From: Coriaria nepalensis
Lineage: Eukaryota > Streptophyta > Magnoliopsida > Cucurbitales > Coriariaceae
Assembly: GCA_027186245.1 (NCBI GenBank)
Contig: CP114498.1
Span: 8,239,001 to 8,303,000 of the forward strand
Direction: 5' to 3'
DNA length: 64,000 bases
The number at the start of each line of letters is the position of its first letter. Position 1 is the first letter of the stretch. This document shows positions 45,396 to 56,408 of the stretch, in pieces. The position numbers were made by a program, and so were the translations under genes. A model generated the notes under the pieces. It was not told the origin of the DNA. It was given only the letters and a program-made list of their open reading frames with translations, and searched no databases.

Positions 45396-46560
45396 TGTTG
45401 ACATTGGGAAAATCCGTCATCGCACAATAATTGACTTATAGTCTTAGGAATTGTACGGTTATAAATATCCGACTAATCGATGCAAAAAATATAAAATAAA
45501 TTACTATAATAAATGTGAGCATACCAAAAATTTTAAGTGAAAAATAAAAAAACGTAATAAATGTGGTGTCATTTTACTAAGGAAATTAAATCTTACTATT
45601 ATAATAGATAAGCGAAGGATCAACTAATTTAGGTCATACTTTCTTTTTTATTTATCTATTGATAAACAGACTAAATTAGAAAATATTAGTTGAAATAAAT
45701 AAAGAAACATTATGGAAATGGAAATTTGAAAAAAATTTATTGAAATAAATAAATGACAATTAATGAAATTAATTACTTCAAAGAATTTTGAATAAATTCA
45801 AGAACATTTTGATAAAGTTGAAATTAAATACAAACTATACACTACAACACGAAACAAAATCTACATTATGCATACTTTTAAAATGCGATAAATTAATGGA
45901 ATGAATAAGAAAATAGAAGAAGATGTCCAATTCGTGAATAACAGTTCAAGACTTTCACTCAGATGAGAATCTAGTGTTATAATTATTATTCATAAGAACG
46001 AATCTTAAGGAATCAGATACATACTTTTTTGGAGGAAAAATGACAAGTGTTGTGTTGAACTTGAAGAAAAAAAATTCGTCTAAGCGTAGAGAGAATTCAC
46101 AAGTGTTGCTCAATTTTTTATCGGTGATTGTTTAAGTGTTTATTGGATGATTATTGATCTTTGTTGATGTCCTTTTTACCTTCACTAAATCTTTTATTTA
46201 TAGGAAAATGAGGTAATAACAACCTTTGTAAATAACTCGAGTCAACTTCCACTCCCTCTTAATTCTAGCGCCACTATCTCCACTTGGTGGGCCCTACCAC
46301 ATTTTTAGTCGGATGGTTATTTAATTTAGTTTTTAGTCAAATCCACTCAACTTTAAGTCTAGGTTTAAGAGGTAGGAGGTAATTTTGTACCTTCTTATAA
46401 TCTTACACCCTATTCTCTTCAAATCCCTAAAAAACCTCTATAATCTTTTTTAAACCTTTTCCTCTAAAACAAAATACCTCTTTTCTCTTTCTTCCATATT
46501 GAAACCAAACTCCCCCCCTCCCCTTCTTACCCCGCCATTTTTACAATTTCAAGTTCTCTT
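45396..46560 (-). mobile_element. solo LTR of the Tat-like family, inverted
   Basis: The reverse complement aligns to the LTR at 16745-18279. Shared marks: the ending ...TGTCAACA, GACCGTACAACTC/AACCGTACAATTC, CACTAGATACTCATCCGAGTG/CACTAGATTCTCATCTGAGTG, the ACACTTGTCATT block and the TATAAATA promoter. The 3' end on the minus strand is at 45396. The 5' end is not clear: similarity fades near 46560, short of the expected full length, so it may be truncated. There is no internal region beside it. Confidence 0.75.
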
Positions 46561-46610
46561 TCTTCTTGCTTAGCTCCGGTTTTGGCCATTGAAAGCTTAT
46601 TCCAACCGAA

Positions 46611-46702
46611 GAATTGTCATCACAAGACTTTCCTCTTCGTATTGGTATAAAGGTCGGAATCGTCATCACAAGACTTTTCTTTTCGTATTGGTATAAATCT
46701 TG
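46611..46702. repeat. 46-base tandem duplication
   Basis: GAATTGTCATCACAAGACTT with the following 26 bases is repeated at once from 46657 with a few substitutions (TCCTCTTCG to TTCTTTTCG). Confidence 0.85.
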
Positions 46703-48659
46703 ACCCACGAAAACCTTATTGGAACAATGACTTTACCCATTCCTCCATTGAAAATCCTTTTTAAAAGCTTTAAGAATAAATAACCTTTTTTTTTTACCCT
46801 CAAGGTAATGGCTAGTCATAACCAATTTTTTAAGGCATATTTACAACTTTTTTACTCAAAAATTCGGCATTTTTTCTTGTAGGTTTTTGAATTTGGTTGA
46901 ATTTCTATGGCTTCCCAATCTTTGAAGACTTTTCTTGACTTGAAGAGGATTGACTCGGAGCACAGGATTGCACGGGTTTACTCGCTCTTCGGCTAACCAT
47001 CCAATTTTCAGGACTGTTTTGAAACTGAGGCCACTGTCTCCTGTCTGGATTGTGAGAAATTCTCTCTTCACAACCCATTACCTTTCCAACGCAAATAAAT
47101 CACATGGAATAATAGGGCAACTTCCCGGGCAAATTCTTGGCCTAGTTCGATCAAGATGAAGTGGAATGAATGGATCATCATCTACTTGACGCCTCGCTTC
47201 GTAAACCGATAGAAATCGACCGGCATCTTCAAGGTAACTCAAATGACTCAATATATTTTTCCTTATGACTAAGGTGTGTTGTTATCTATGATGAGTCATT
47301 TTCAAATAAGGGATGGAACATGGCAAACCAGCCCACCGAAGTCTAGCCTATACATAACTATGCCTCTCCCTACATTTTGACGACCTTTTTTTTTTCTTTC
47401 ACTATAAACTATATTTCTCTATTATTTTCCCTCTCTTATAATAAATTTTAAACCCTCATTCTTTCCCTGTAAATACTCCCTCTCTTTATCCATTCATCCG
47501 CACAATTTATGATCCTCTAATATTATATTACTCTAATCTCAAATATTATAATTCCTATACTTCTTCTCTATGTCTTTAATCTTTCTCAATTCCCTATAAA
47601 CTAAAATCAAACTCTCCCTTAAATTCTTATATTCAATTAAAATAAAAGTCCATAGACCTAATAGCATTGGAGGAGGCTTAACATGCTATCATGCTAGGCC
47701 CGAACATCCTCCAAGTAAAATGGGCCGACACAAGAATGGCTCGCGGCGCGAATTGTGCACGAGTTAGCACTGATCATGCCGTGCGGTCCGTTTTGCATCC
47801 TTCGGACGAGATTCGATTATTAAAAATATAATAGGTGAAAAATATGTGAAGAAATAAATCATTTTACTTTTTATAGAACCTTTCTACTTAGTACAACAAT
47901 TTTGTAAATAGAGTTCATTGACAAATAATTGGATTTGTATATTTATAGATAGGACGTGCCCTTTTCTTAAAACATTGGAACAAAATTAATTTGATGCGAA
48001 AAGAAGATTTAATTCCCTTTTTTTATTCATAGAAACCCGACAAATCATGATGATTGATTTCTATTTTAATCCATCTATAATGCTTTCAAGCCTATGTGAA
48101 ATCATGTCTTTAATATATGTTTTTTTTTTCCCTAGAAAATGTATCCATAAAAGAAAAAAAAATTATATTTATTTATATATATATATATATATATAATTGA
48201 TTTGTTTGAAAATTTAAATTTTTATAATTTATTTATCATTTGAGTATAAAATAATATATAATTAATTGAAAATAATATATTATCCCACTTCATCTTCCTC
48301 ATTGAATCTTGATCACTCTCTAAATATTCTTTTTACCTTTTTGTTAATCTAATAATTAAAAATAATTTACCACAAAACAAAATTATCTAAATTTCTAAAC
48401 GTTTCCAAGTCAAAAGGGCATTATTCCGAGTCACAAATCCGTCTCTCTATTGGACCATATAAATGGGCCCAACCCAAACCATGACCCACCCACTAATCTA
48501 GTGGGCCCCTTGACCACGTGGCGATAATTGCGCGCGCGCGTAATTTTTCTCTCCTCCATTTTTATAATTTTCCTTTAAGACCATCCCGATTCCCTCTCCG
48601 AATGCGACTAAACAGAAAAAGAGATATATATAGAGAGAGAGTGAATGAATAAACTAACA
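46703..48659. other. intergenic, transposon debris and PI4K promoter side
   Basis: No gene is recognised. A GC-richer island at about 47690-47800 (GGCCCGAACATCC ... CGGCGCGAATTGTGCACGAG) looks like the GCACGGGC-type subterminal sequence of plant hAT elements. The rest is AT-rich until the promoter of the PI4-kinase gene. Confidence 0.35.
48515..48520. promoter_or_regulatory. G-box / ABRE-like motif upstream of PI4K gamma
   Basis: CACGTG within CCACGTGGCG, a bZIP/bHLH binding core, is followed by an 11-base alternating GC run at 48530-48540. It lies roughly 140 bases upstream of the likely 5' UTR. Confidence 0.5.
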
Positions 48660-50110
48660 GACGAACAGAGAGTCGAGAGATTGAAGAGGCGTCAATCTGA
48701 ACCCTTGATTTTTGCATCTATCTTAAATCTCTTCCGTTCTTCCTCACGGCGGCGGCTCTTACGGAAACATCCGCCGTCCCGATCAATTTTGGTTCCGGGT
48801 GAGTCTTCACTCGCTTAGTTTCCTCGATCCCGGTGTTACTAAAATTTCATTGTCTATTTTCTTAGGTTTTTATTTATTTTTCCTCAGATTTGAATATTAT
48901 CATCGAACAATAACTAAATTTGTTATTTATTCCTCAGTTGTCGTTAATGAGATTGTGTTTCCGATAAGGTGTAAAAGGGATGAATGGAGAATTAAGGACT
49001 TGAAATGTGTGGATCCTTACCTTATGTGATTTCTCTGCTTCGTTCTGATGTCATGGAATTTGTGGTTCAAGATTTTTTTTTTTTTTTTTCTTTCCGATGT
49101 ATATATAACTACAATGAGTTCCGGTTGTCTATTTGATTTTTGTTTTCTTTTGTAGATTTTTCGTTAAAAACTAGAAAGTGAAGGAGAATTGGGAATTTTA
49201 AAAATAATATTTGTATCTTCCACGCGAGATTGAGTTTCTGTTTTCCGAACTTCTGATTTCCAAGGATTTTACGAGTTATAACTAATTTTGGTTTTGTGAT
49301 TGCTTGCATGGTATAGTGTGAACTTTTTCCTGCATATTGCAGTTCATGGGAATAGTCAGATCACAGACTATGGGTACTCTAGTCTAGTAGAATAGGAGGT
49401 ATAATGAGGCGATTTGGGCGTTTTAAAGCTTTTATTTGTTTTGTTATGAGTCGGAAATTATAAACAATATGGAAGACTTCAGTTTAAAAGTTTTAGATCA
49501 TGATAAAATTGGCCAATTCTACTTGAAAGACTTGTGATTTGGTCTGAGTAGACGGTGAACTTGGTGTTTTTAGCGATATTGAATTAATATTTGATGATGC
49601 AAATGAAAAAAAAAAATCATGAATGTTCTTTTGCTCATGCAAAGTGACTTGATGACCTAATTTTGAGTTTTATGATTAGAATTTTGAGGGGGGAAAAAAT
49701 GAAGAGCTAATTTTGTCACCAGGAGAGTTTTCTAATTTGTGGATTTCTAATCTTTATTTCAGTTTAGAATCTTTTGGAAGATTCTCCAATCCCACCTACC
49801 TTTGTCCTTAGGCATTATATATTAGCAATCATTCTAATTATTTTACTCTTTTGACTAAGCCAGCAATCAGATGACTTCTCCAATGTAGCTGTATGACTAA
49901 GCACTGACTCTTGCTTCGCATCATACTTGTTATTACGTGAGAAGTATGAAAGAATTTTGAAGTCTACCGCGTCGATGATTCTGTACGGCACCAAATTATC
50001 TTTCCTTCAATTAGTGCCGGCAAATGAGTACGGTGTGTGCTTGATAGAAAAGCTCTCTGCTGCTGCCGCTGCTTCTGGCATAGGTATCTACCATTTCTAC
50101 TCTTCCTTCC
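48660..50110 (+). other. PI4K gamma 5' UTR with a leader intron
   Basis: A non-coding leader exon (about 48660-48798) ends in TTCCGG|GTGAGTC. It is followed by a roughly 1.2-kb intron to an acceptor, probably CTTCAATTAG at about 50013. Leader introns are usual in this gene group. The borders are inferred. Confidence 0.5.
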
Positions 50111-51940
50111 ATGTCTCCTAATTTGGATGACTCTGTACAACCCTCTGGGATGGAAGTTGCAACTTTTAAAGAACCACTTAACGTTAAGTGTGGTAGGAAA
50201 AAGAGATTGGATGGAAATTCTTCGGGTAGAAAACGCATTTTTGTGCAGACTGAAACTGGCTGTGTTTTGGGTCTAGAGTTACACAGGAGTGACAATGCCC
50301 ACAGAGTAAAGAGGAAGCTGCAGCTTGCTCTTAATGTCCCAACAGAGGAGAGCTTGTTGGTCTATGGGGACATGATATTGAAGCATGATCTAAGCATTCT
50401 GAGAAACGATTCTCCACTTCTTCTAACCAGGAGCTTTTTGCATAAAAGCTCATCCACCCCATGTCTTTCCCCTACTGGTAGGGATCATCAGCACAGAGAT
50501 CTGAGTGGCCCAATTGAAATATTAGGGTGCTCGAATCAATCTCCTAAAATGGATCAACTGGTTGCTGATATTGTGGAGGCAATACAGAATGGCATTGATC
50601 CGGTTCCTGTGGGAAGTGGGCTCGGAGGTGCATACTATTTTTGAAATTTCCATGGAGAAAATGTTGCTATTGTGAAGCCAACGGATGAAGAACCTTATGC
50701 CCCAAACAACCCTAAAGGTTTTGTCGGCAGAGCTTTAGGGCAACCGGGTCTAAAACGTTCAGTGAGAGTTGGAGAAACAGCATTCAGGGAAGTTGCTGCT
50801 TTCCTCCTTGACTATGATAGTTTTGCCAGTGTACCCTGCACTGCCCTCGTGAAAGTCTCCCATTCAGTTCTCCATGTAAGTGATAGAGTAAATGGTGCAA
50901 TCCATCAATACGAAAATGAGGTCAATAAGATTGCCTCTTTACAGCAGTTCATCCCTCATGATTTTGATGCTAGTGATCATGGAACTTCAAGCTTTCCTGT
51001 AGCATCTGTTCATAGGATAGGCATTTTAGATATCCGGATTTTAAACACGGATAGACATGCCGGAAACCTTCTTGTTAAAAAGTTTGATGGGGTTGATGGG
51101 TTTGGTGAAGTTGAGCTCATCCCTATTGATCATGGCCTTTGCCTGCCGGAAAGCCTAGAAGACCCTTACTTTGAATGGATCCACTGGCCACAATCGTCAA
51201 TTCCTTTCTCAGAAGACGAGATTCAGTATATAAACAATCTCGACCCATACAAGGATATGGAAATGCTCATGATAGAACTACCCATGATTCGAGAAGCATG
51301 TCTTAGAGTTTTGATTCTTTGTACTACTTTCCTTAAAGAAGCAGCAGCTTTTGGCCTGTGTCTTGCTGAGATTGGCGAGATGATGAGCAGAGAATTCCGT
51401 GGCCATGAAGAGGAGCCAAGTGAGCTAGAGCTAATATGTATTGAAGCAAAGAAAATGTTAGATGAGAAAGAGCTTTCGCCTTTTGAGGTGAATGTAGGAG
51501 ATAAGGGGATCCAGTTTGACATAGATTGGAAGGAAGAGATGAGGAATCATCCACTTTCCAAACTCGGGGAAAGTGTGGGAGGAGGAGAGGAGGTAGAAGA
51601 GAATCTTGATGAGGAATTTTCTGACCTTGTCCAGAATCAAGACCCGAATATTTCTAAACTATGTATGTCAATTAGGGACATTAGCATTGGGGAGAAGAGC
51701 TGGAGGCACTTGGGTTCCATGCAAAAGACAGGGTATTTAGCAGGGACTTCATCTGGAAACAGGAGTGTGAATGAGCATCTTCCTCCAAGCAACAGTTTTG
51801 TGAAACTGGCCCAAATGAACGAACTGGAGTGGGGTCAATTTCTTCAGAATTTCCAAAAGTTGTTACGCCCGGCTTTTGCCAATCGCAAAGCCGTCTATAT
51901 GGGCCAGAGACAGAGGCTTGGAACTTCTTGCCAGTTTTGA
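50111..51940 (+). pseudogene. type II phosphatidylinositol 4-kinase gamma (ubiquitin-like domain kinase) with one in-frame TGA
   Basis: Plant PI4K gamma proteins carry N-terminal ubiquitin-like domains and a PI3/PI4-kinase fold; several act as protein kinases. A single coding exon of 610 codons runs from MSPNLDDSV to RLGTSCQF. The ubiquitin-like domain is at about residues 38-105 (FVQTETGCVLGLEL ... YGDMILKHDLS). The kinase domain starts at SGLGGAYYF and includes VAIVKPTDEEPYAPNNPKGF, the catalytic-loop block NTDRHAGNLLV and IPIDHGLCLP. Codon 178 is TGA (50642-50644), where the family has Arg (AYYF[R]N). Upstream and downstream frames are otherwise the same and undamaged. As written it would give a 177-residue ubiquitin-like fragment. 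Whether this is a null allele, a recent pseudogene or a base error cannot be told here. The closest relatives are At1g26270/At1g13640 (from memory). Confidence 0.85.
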
Positions 51941-52816
51941 GAACATTGGCCGATGAAGGAGGTATAAGCTGATTAGCTAAAAGGTTGTTTATAAATCTAT
52001 ATATATATCTATGTCTATATATATGCTTGAAATTTGATTTTGTTTATAGATGATATTCTCTATCTAGCTTGGTTGACCAGTTAATGGTCAGTTATTGTTG
52101 AGTAAATAAAAAGTAAGAAAACGTAAGCATATATAATTATTAATATAAATATGTATTCTATGTTAATGTTATGTTGAAAATACAAGTCTACATTTATGCA
52201 ACTTTCTTTCTTGTTAATCACATTATTATTGTATAATTATTAGCTAATCCTTAAAGCTGATTTCTCAATTATTTTCTCTAGTTAGTAGTTAAATCATAGA
52301 GAAGACCCACTTGATCCAGAATCTTAAATCCAGAATTACTAAAAGTGCATCACATCATTTAACTGATCGGGCTCGGGAAGTATTTACACCTCCAATCCTA
52401 TCAATTTGGCCAAAACATCCAAGACCATAACTAGCAATTCATGATCATGGGAATTATGATTTATCTATTTTGCCATATATGAAACTAGAACTAGCAATAC
52501 GAGCCGGGACACAGGCACGGTATGACGGGCACATGCCCGTGCCTAGGCACGGCAAGGGATCGTGCCCGTGCTAGGCCAGTTTTTGTTCAAAGGTGATGAT
52601 TTGTCTCTAGACCCGTTATTTCCAAGTTGGAAAAGAAATTTTCCACCCTAAAAAAAGGCTTTCATTAATTAGTTTTCCATGTGGCTCATGACACTTTTCT
52701 CTTTGAGCCAGATTTCCTTCCGTAACATGTCAAAAGCAGGACAGCATTTAAAGCCTTCTCATGTTCCTTATGACATTATCTTCTACTACTATTCAGTTTG
52801 TTTGGTGTGAGAGAAA
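51941..52816. other. intergenic with a palindromic GC-rich island
   Basis: 3' flank of PI4K and upstream region of the GDSL gene. At 52500-52575 lies a GCACGGGC/GCCCGTGC cluster (CGGGCACATGCCCGTG, CCTAGGCACGGC) resembling hAT-type subterminal repeats, like the island at 47.7 kb. Confidence 0.4.
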
Positions 52817-54613
52817 ATGAAGAGTCTTATTTTCTCATTCCTTTTCCTCCATATTTTCTCGGTAATCCACGCCTCGATCAACCTTCCGGCACCTGCACTT
52901 TATGTTTTCGGGGATTCATTAGTCGATAGCGGAAATAATAATCTATTACCAACTTTGGCAAAGGGAGATTTCTTGCCTTACGGTATTGATTTTGTAGATG
53001 GTGCAACCGGAAGATTCACCAACGGTAGAACTGTTGCTGATTTTATAGGTAATATAATATATATATATATATAACTGTTTATATATTCAATTTCATATAT
53101 TCATATATATTCACTGCTGAACAAAAAAAATTAATCAATTAAAATAAAAATGTCTTTGGCCTAACATTTCGGGTGATTCTGGATACTATCTAATACTAAT
53201 TCAAACCCCACCAACCCGTTCAACACGAATTAGCCATTTTCATGAATTTAATTTTTTAAATTAATTATCTTAATTAAAGTTTTAATTAATTAATTAATTA
53301 ATTATATATATATTGGTAGCTGAATTTCTTGGGCTTCCATATTCACCACCATACCTGAGTTTAAGAGCTTTAACAACTACATCAGGAGTCAATTATGCTT
53401 CCGGTGCTTGCGGCATTCTTCCTAAAACCGGAATCTTTTCAGTAAGAACTTCATGATATCTAGATTAAGAAAAAAAAATTGATGCAAGATAAAAGAAAAT
53501 TACAGTAGAGAGTAATTAGTTGTCAATATTAATGGTACGTATATATATATGCAGGGAAAATGCTTGAATTTAGGGGATCAAGTATCTTTGTTCAACATGA
53601 CAGTGAGAGAGCTGTCAAGACAAGACTCTATAAGCCCTAATGAGCTTTCAGACTATTTGTCCAAGTCACTGTTCATATTCTCTATAGGCAGCAATGACTA
53701 CATGGGCAATTATCTCAGGCCAGAAAGTTTTATCACAAGCAAACGTTTTACTCCCCCACAATTCGCTCAATTCCTTCTCGATTCGCTCGCCGAACAGTTT
53801 CAGGTATGATATACGTAAGCGTAACCATCCCTTTTGTACCGACATGACTTAGTCTCGAGATAAGAGACTTGCAAGTGTAAGTTTTGATCTATTTATTTGT
53901 TTAATTATGAGTAATTAATGATAATATTGAACAGAGACTATATAGTTTAGGTGCAAGAAAGATGTTGATGTTTGAAATTGGTCCAATTGGGTGCATCCCA
54001 TCAAGAACGAGGAAACATGGAGGACGATGTGTTGAAGAAATGAACCAGCTTGTCTCACTCTTCAATACTAGGCTTGGGTCCATGCTCAACAACTTGACCA
54101 CAACTCTTAAAGGCTCAACCTTTGTTCATGCCAAGGCTTATTGGCTTGCCTATGATGCAATCAAAAACCCCCGTACATATGGTAAGTATTAATCAAACGA
54201 ATTAACTTTAAACCTGTTATGGATCGATCATCTCTCCGTCTAGCCGATTTCTAACGTCCTGCGATATATAGATTCAACTATGTCACGAATTGAGATAATA
54301 GCATCTGATTATCGATTTCCAGCTTTATTATGGAACGTTACTAATATATGTTACTGTGAATATCAGTTTTAACCGTAAAACATCTCTTCTAATGAGTGCA
54401 GGGTTAATAGATGTAGCGAATCCATGTTGCATCACTTTTAACGGAACAACCGGGTGCATACCGTTACTACCGCCGTGCTCGAGTCATAGTACTCACTACT
54501 TTTGGGATGCATATCATCTTAGTGAAGCAACATGTTCAATCATTGCAAGCCGATGTTTCAATGATACATCTGTTTGCAGTCCTTATACTATTCAACAGCT
54601 TGTAAGACTATAA
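52817..54613 (+). CDS. GDSL esterase/lipase (GLIP7-like)
   Basis: A secreted SGNH-fold ester hydrolase. Exons: 52817-53048, 53320-53441, 53555-53803, 53935-54181, 54402-54613; 1062 bases, 353 residues, with the five-exon structure usual for plant GDSL lipases. Signal peptide [19 protein letters not shown]. Block [13 protein letters not shown] holds the nucleophile Ser; [13 protein letters not shown] holds the oxyanion Gly region; block III is [12 protein letters not shown]; block V is WDAYHLSEA with the catalytic Asp and His. N-glycosylation sites include NMT and NGT. Substrate not known. It matches At5g15720 (GLIP7) from memory. No lesion. Confidence 0.94.
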
Positions 54614-55099
54614 AATCAAGCAACATAAACTCTTAACTGCTCATTGATCAACTATCGAAACGGCATAATTAATAAACTGCGTGTTCTTAATAATTTAGAC
54701 TCTAATTTGATTATTTAATAACGTCGATCTCAATACTTAATATACACTGTTAAACTCATTTTCCGACAACTTAAACTTCCGAGATAATCGATTACTTAAA
54801 CAACGTTTATCGAACTAATTATATATTAAGAAACAACACTCTTATACACATATATATGAAGCCACGTATTTATTGTACATATAAAAGTGTTTATTACTAT
54901 GCTTGCTTGCCTGATCTATGACATATATATGTATATAAAGGTAGGTTGTAAGGGACTTCACTTGCTGCAGGTTGCATGTGGGGACAAAACTGTGACCCTA
55001 AAACCTACCTAACTAATCTATCTATCTGCCTGTCTGAATCCTATAAAACATTATAAAATAAACTAACTTAATTAGTTTCCATTAATTAAGGTTAATTAA
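54614..55099. other. convergent 3' regions
   Basis: Non-coding sequence between the GDSL gene (plus) and the RGF modules (minus); AT-rich; nothing else recognised. Confidence 0.4.
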
Positions 55100-55438
55100 T
55101 CAATGGCGAGGCACATCGTTGTTAATGGGTGGCTTTCTACGACCCATTGATCCCTTATAGCCCTTGTAATCCTTGTGCATCAACTTGGCTATCTCTCTGG
55201 CTGCTGCTAGAAGCCTTCTTGTTTCATCTTCCTCCTCAGCATGAATCTTCTTCTTCTCCGGCTTCGATATTTTCATGCTTCCCTTCTGAAAAGATAAAAG
55301 AGAAGTGGCCTTAATTTCTTTGCTCTTTATTTGATTCAAATATAAGTATATATACATATACATATATATATACCTGAATATTAATCACTTGCTGTTGAGA
55401 TCTTTGAAGAAATTTCTTCAAACCCTTTCTGTTTTCTC
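55100..55438 (-). CDS. second RGF/GOLVEN-like peptide module (no own signal-peptide exon found)
   Basis: Two exons on the minus strand (55438-55374 and 55285-55100) with good AG/GT borders read ENRKGLKKFLQ ... then KISKPEKKK, ETRRLLAAAREIAKLMHKDY. They end in GRRKPPINNDVPRH and TGA. DY followed by RRKPPINN resembles RGF6/RGF9-type (GLV1/2) peptide ends. The first exon begins with the last two bases of a split codon, so an upstream exon must give one base. Between 55443 and 55656 I find no signal peptide or start. Exon 1 of the neighbouring module (56408-56303) ends with exactly one base, and joining it gives an open 118-residue secreted precursor. So this is either an alternative 3' end of that gene or a tandem copy that lost its first exon. 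Confidence 0.6.
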
Positions 55439-55656
55439 CTGCAACATTCACAACAAACATCAGGATTCATCATTTTGATAATAATTATTAACTGTAATTA
55501 CTACTTTTGCTTATGAATATGAGTATATCAAATAAAAATAAGATAAAGTAAATTAAAGAAATATATAGAAAGAGAATTAAAATAAAAAGAATGATCTAAG
55601 AAGAAGAAGAAGAAGAAAGATCTTATTTACAAGGGGGAAATTCTTTTTTTTTTCAT

Positions 55657-56408
55657 TTAGTTATGTTTAGGAGGGTGGCGTTTAGGCCCCTTGTAATCAG
55701 CACTAAGAGGTACAAATCCCGCAACTTTGATCATGAAGTACTTCTTATAATGACCATGAGTACTACTAATCATCATATTGTACAATATTTTCTTATGTTT
55801 ACAACTATTTACTCTCATTAAACCCTCCTTTTGATCTTGATCATGACACAACACTGTCGTTCTATCAGAATCATGGGTTGCACCTGAAACATTGTCCGAA
55901 GCAGTACTACTCGCATTCAGCCCTTCATAAAATTCTTTATCGTTCTCTTTGCTAACGACTTTTCCGTGCCCTAGCATTTTCCTTCCTCCGATTAGCTCTA
56001 TTTTCCTCGACCCACTTAGCGCATCCATTTCCTATAAGCATTCATGTTTATCGATATCAAAAATAAAAAATTACACACATATACACAATCTACGGATATA
56101 TAGATATATGTTTACATATCTACGGATCATATCTTTAAGTTAAAAAACATAAGAACTTACATCTTCAAACAACGTCGTGCTTTGTCGATGATCTGTTGCG
56201 ATTAGCCCTTGGTTACCTATAAAGCAAATTTTATGATTAAGAAACTAACATATAATAATCTCCTTCCAACTCTAGATTAGATAAGCTATGATTAATTAAT
56301 ACCAGCTTGACTACGAGCAGCATTAGCAATGATAGAGTGGGTTAGGGCAAAGATGAGAAAGAAAAGGCAGGCTAATGAGCTGATCATATTAAAACGTAAT
56401 TGAAACAT
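55657..56408 (-). CDS. RGF/GOLVEN (CLEL) root meristem growth factor precursor
   Basis: Secreted precursor of a tyrosine-sulfated peptide that signals through RGI receptors to maintain root meristem activity. Exons (minus): 56408-56303, 56216-56161, 56031-55657, total 537 bases, 178 residues. Signal peptide MFQLRFNMISSLACLFFLIF. The variable middle is acidic and basic with Ser/Thr runs. The end is SADYKGPKRHPPKHN, matching the 13-residue RGF consensus DYxxPxxHPPxHN with the sulfation-site Asp-Tyr. The precursor is long for the family (often 80-160). From memory, the Arabidopsis block has GLV9, and GLV4 with GLV8 side by side, in the same place. A poly-A-like AATAAG lies soon after the stop. 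Confidence 0.85.

Noticed and set aside
50672..51940. Independent kinase-only gene starting after the TGA
   Set aside because: The frame opens at a GTG and not an ATG, and the protein is continuous with the ubiquitin-like domain of the known family. A single nonsense codon explains the split better.
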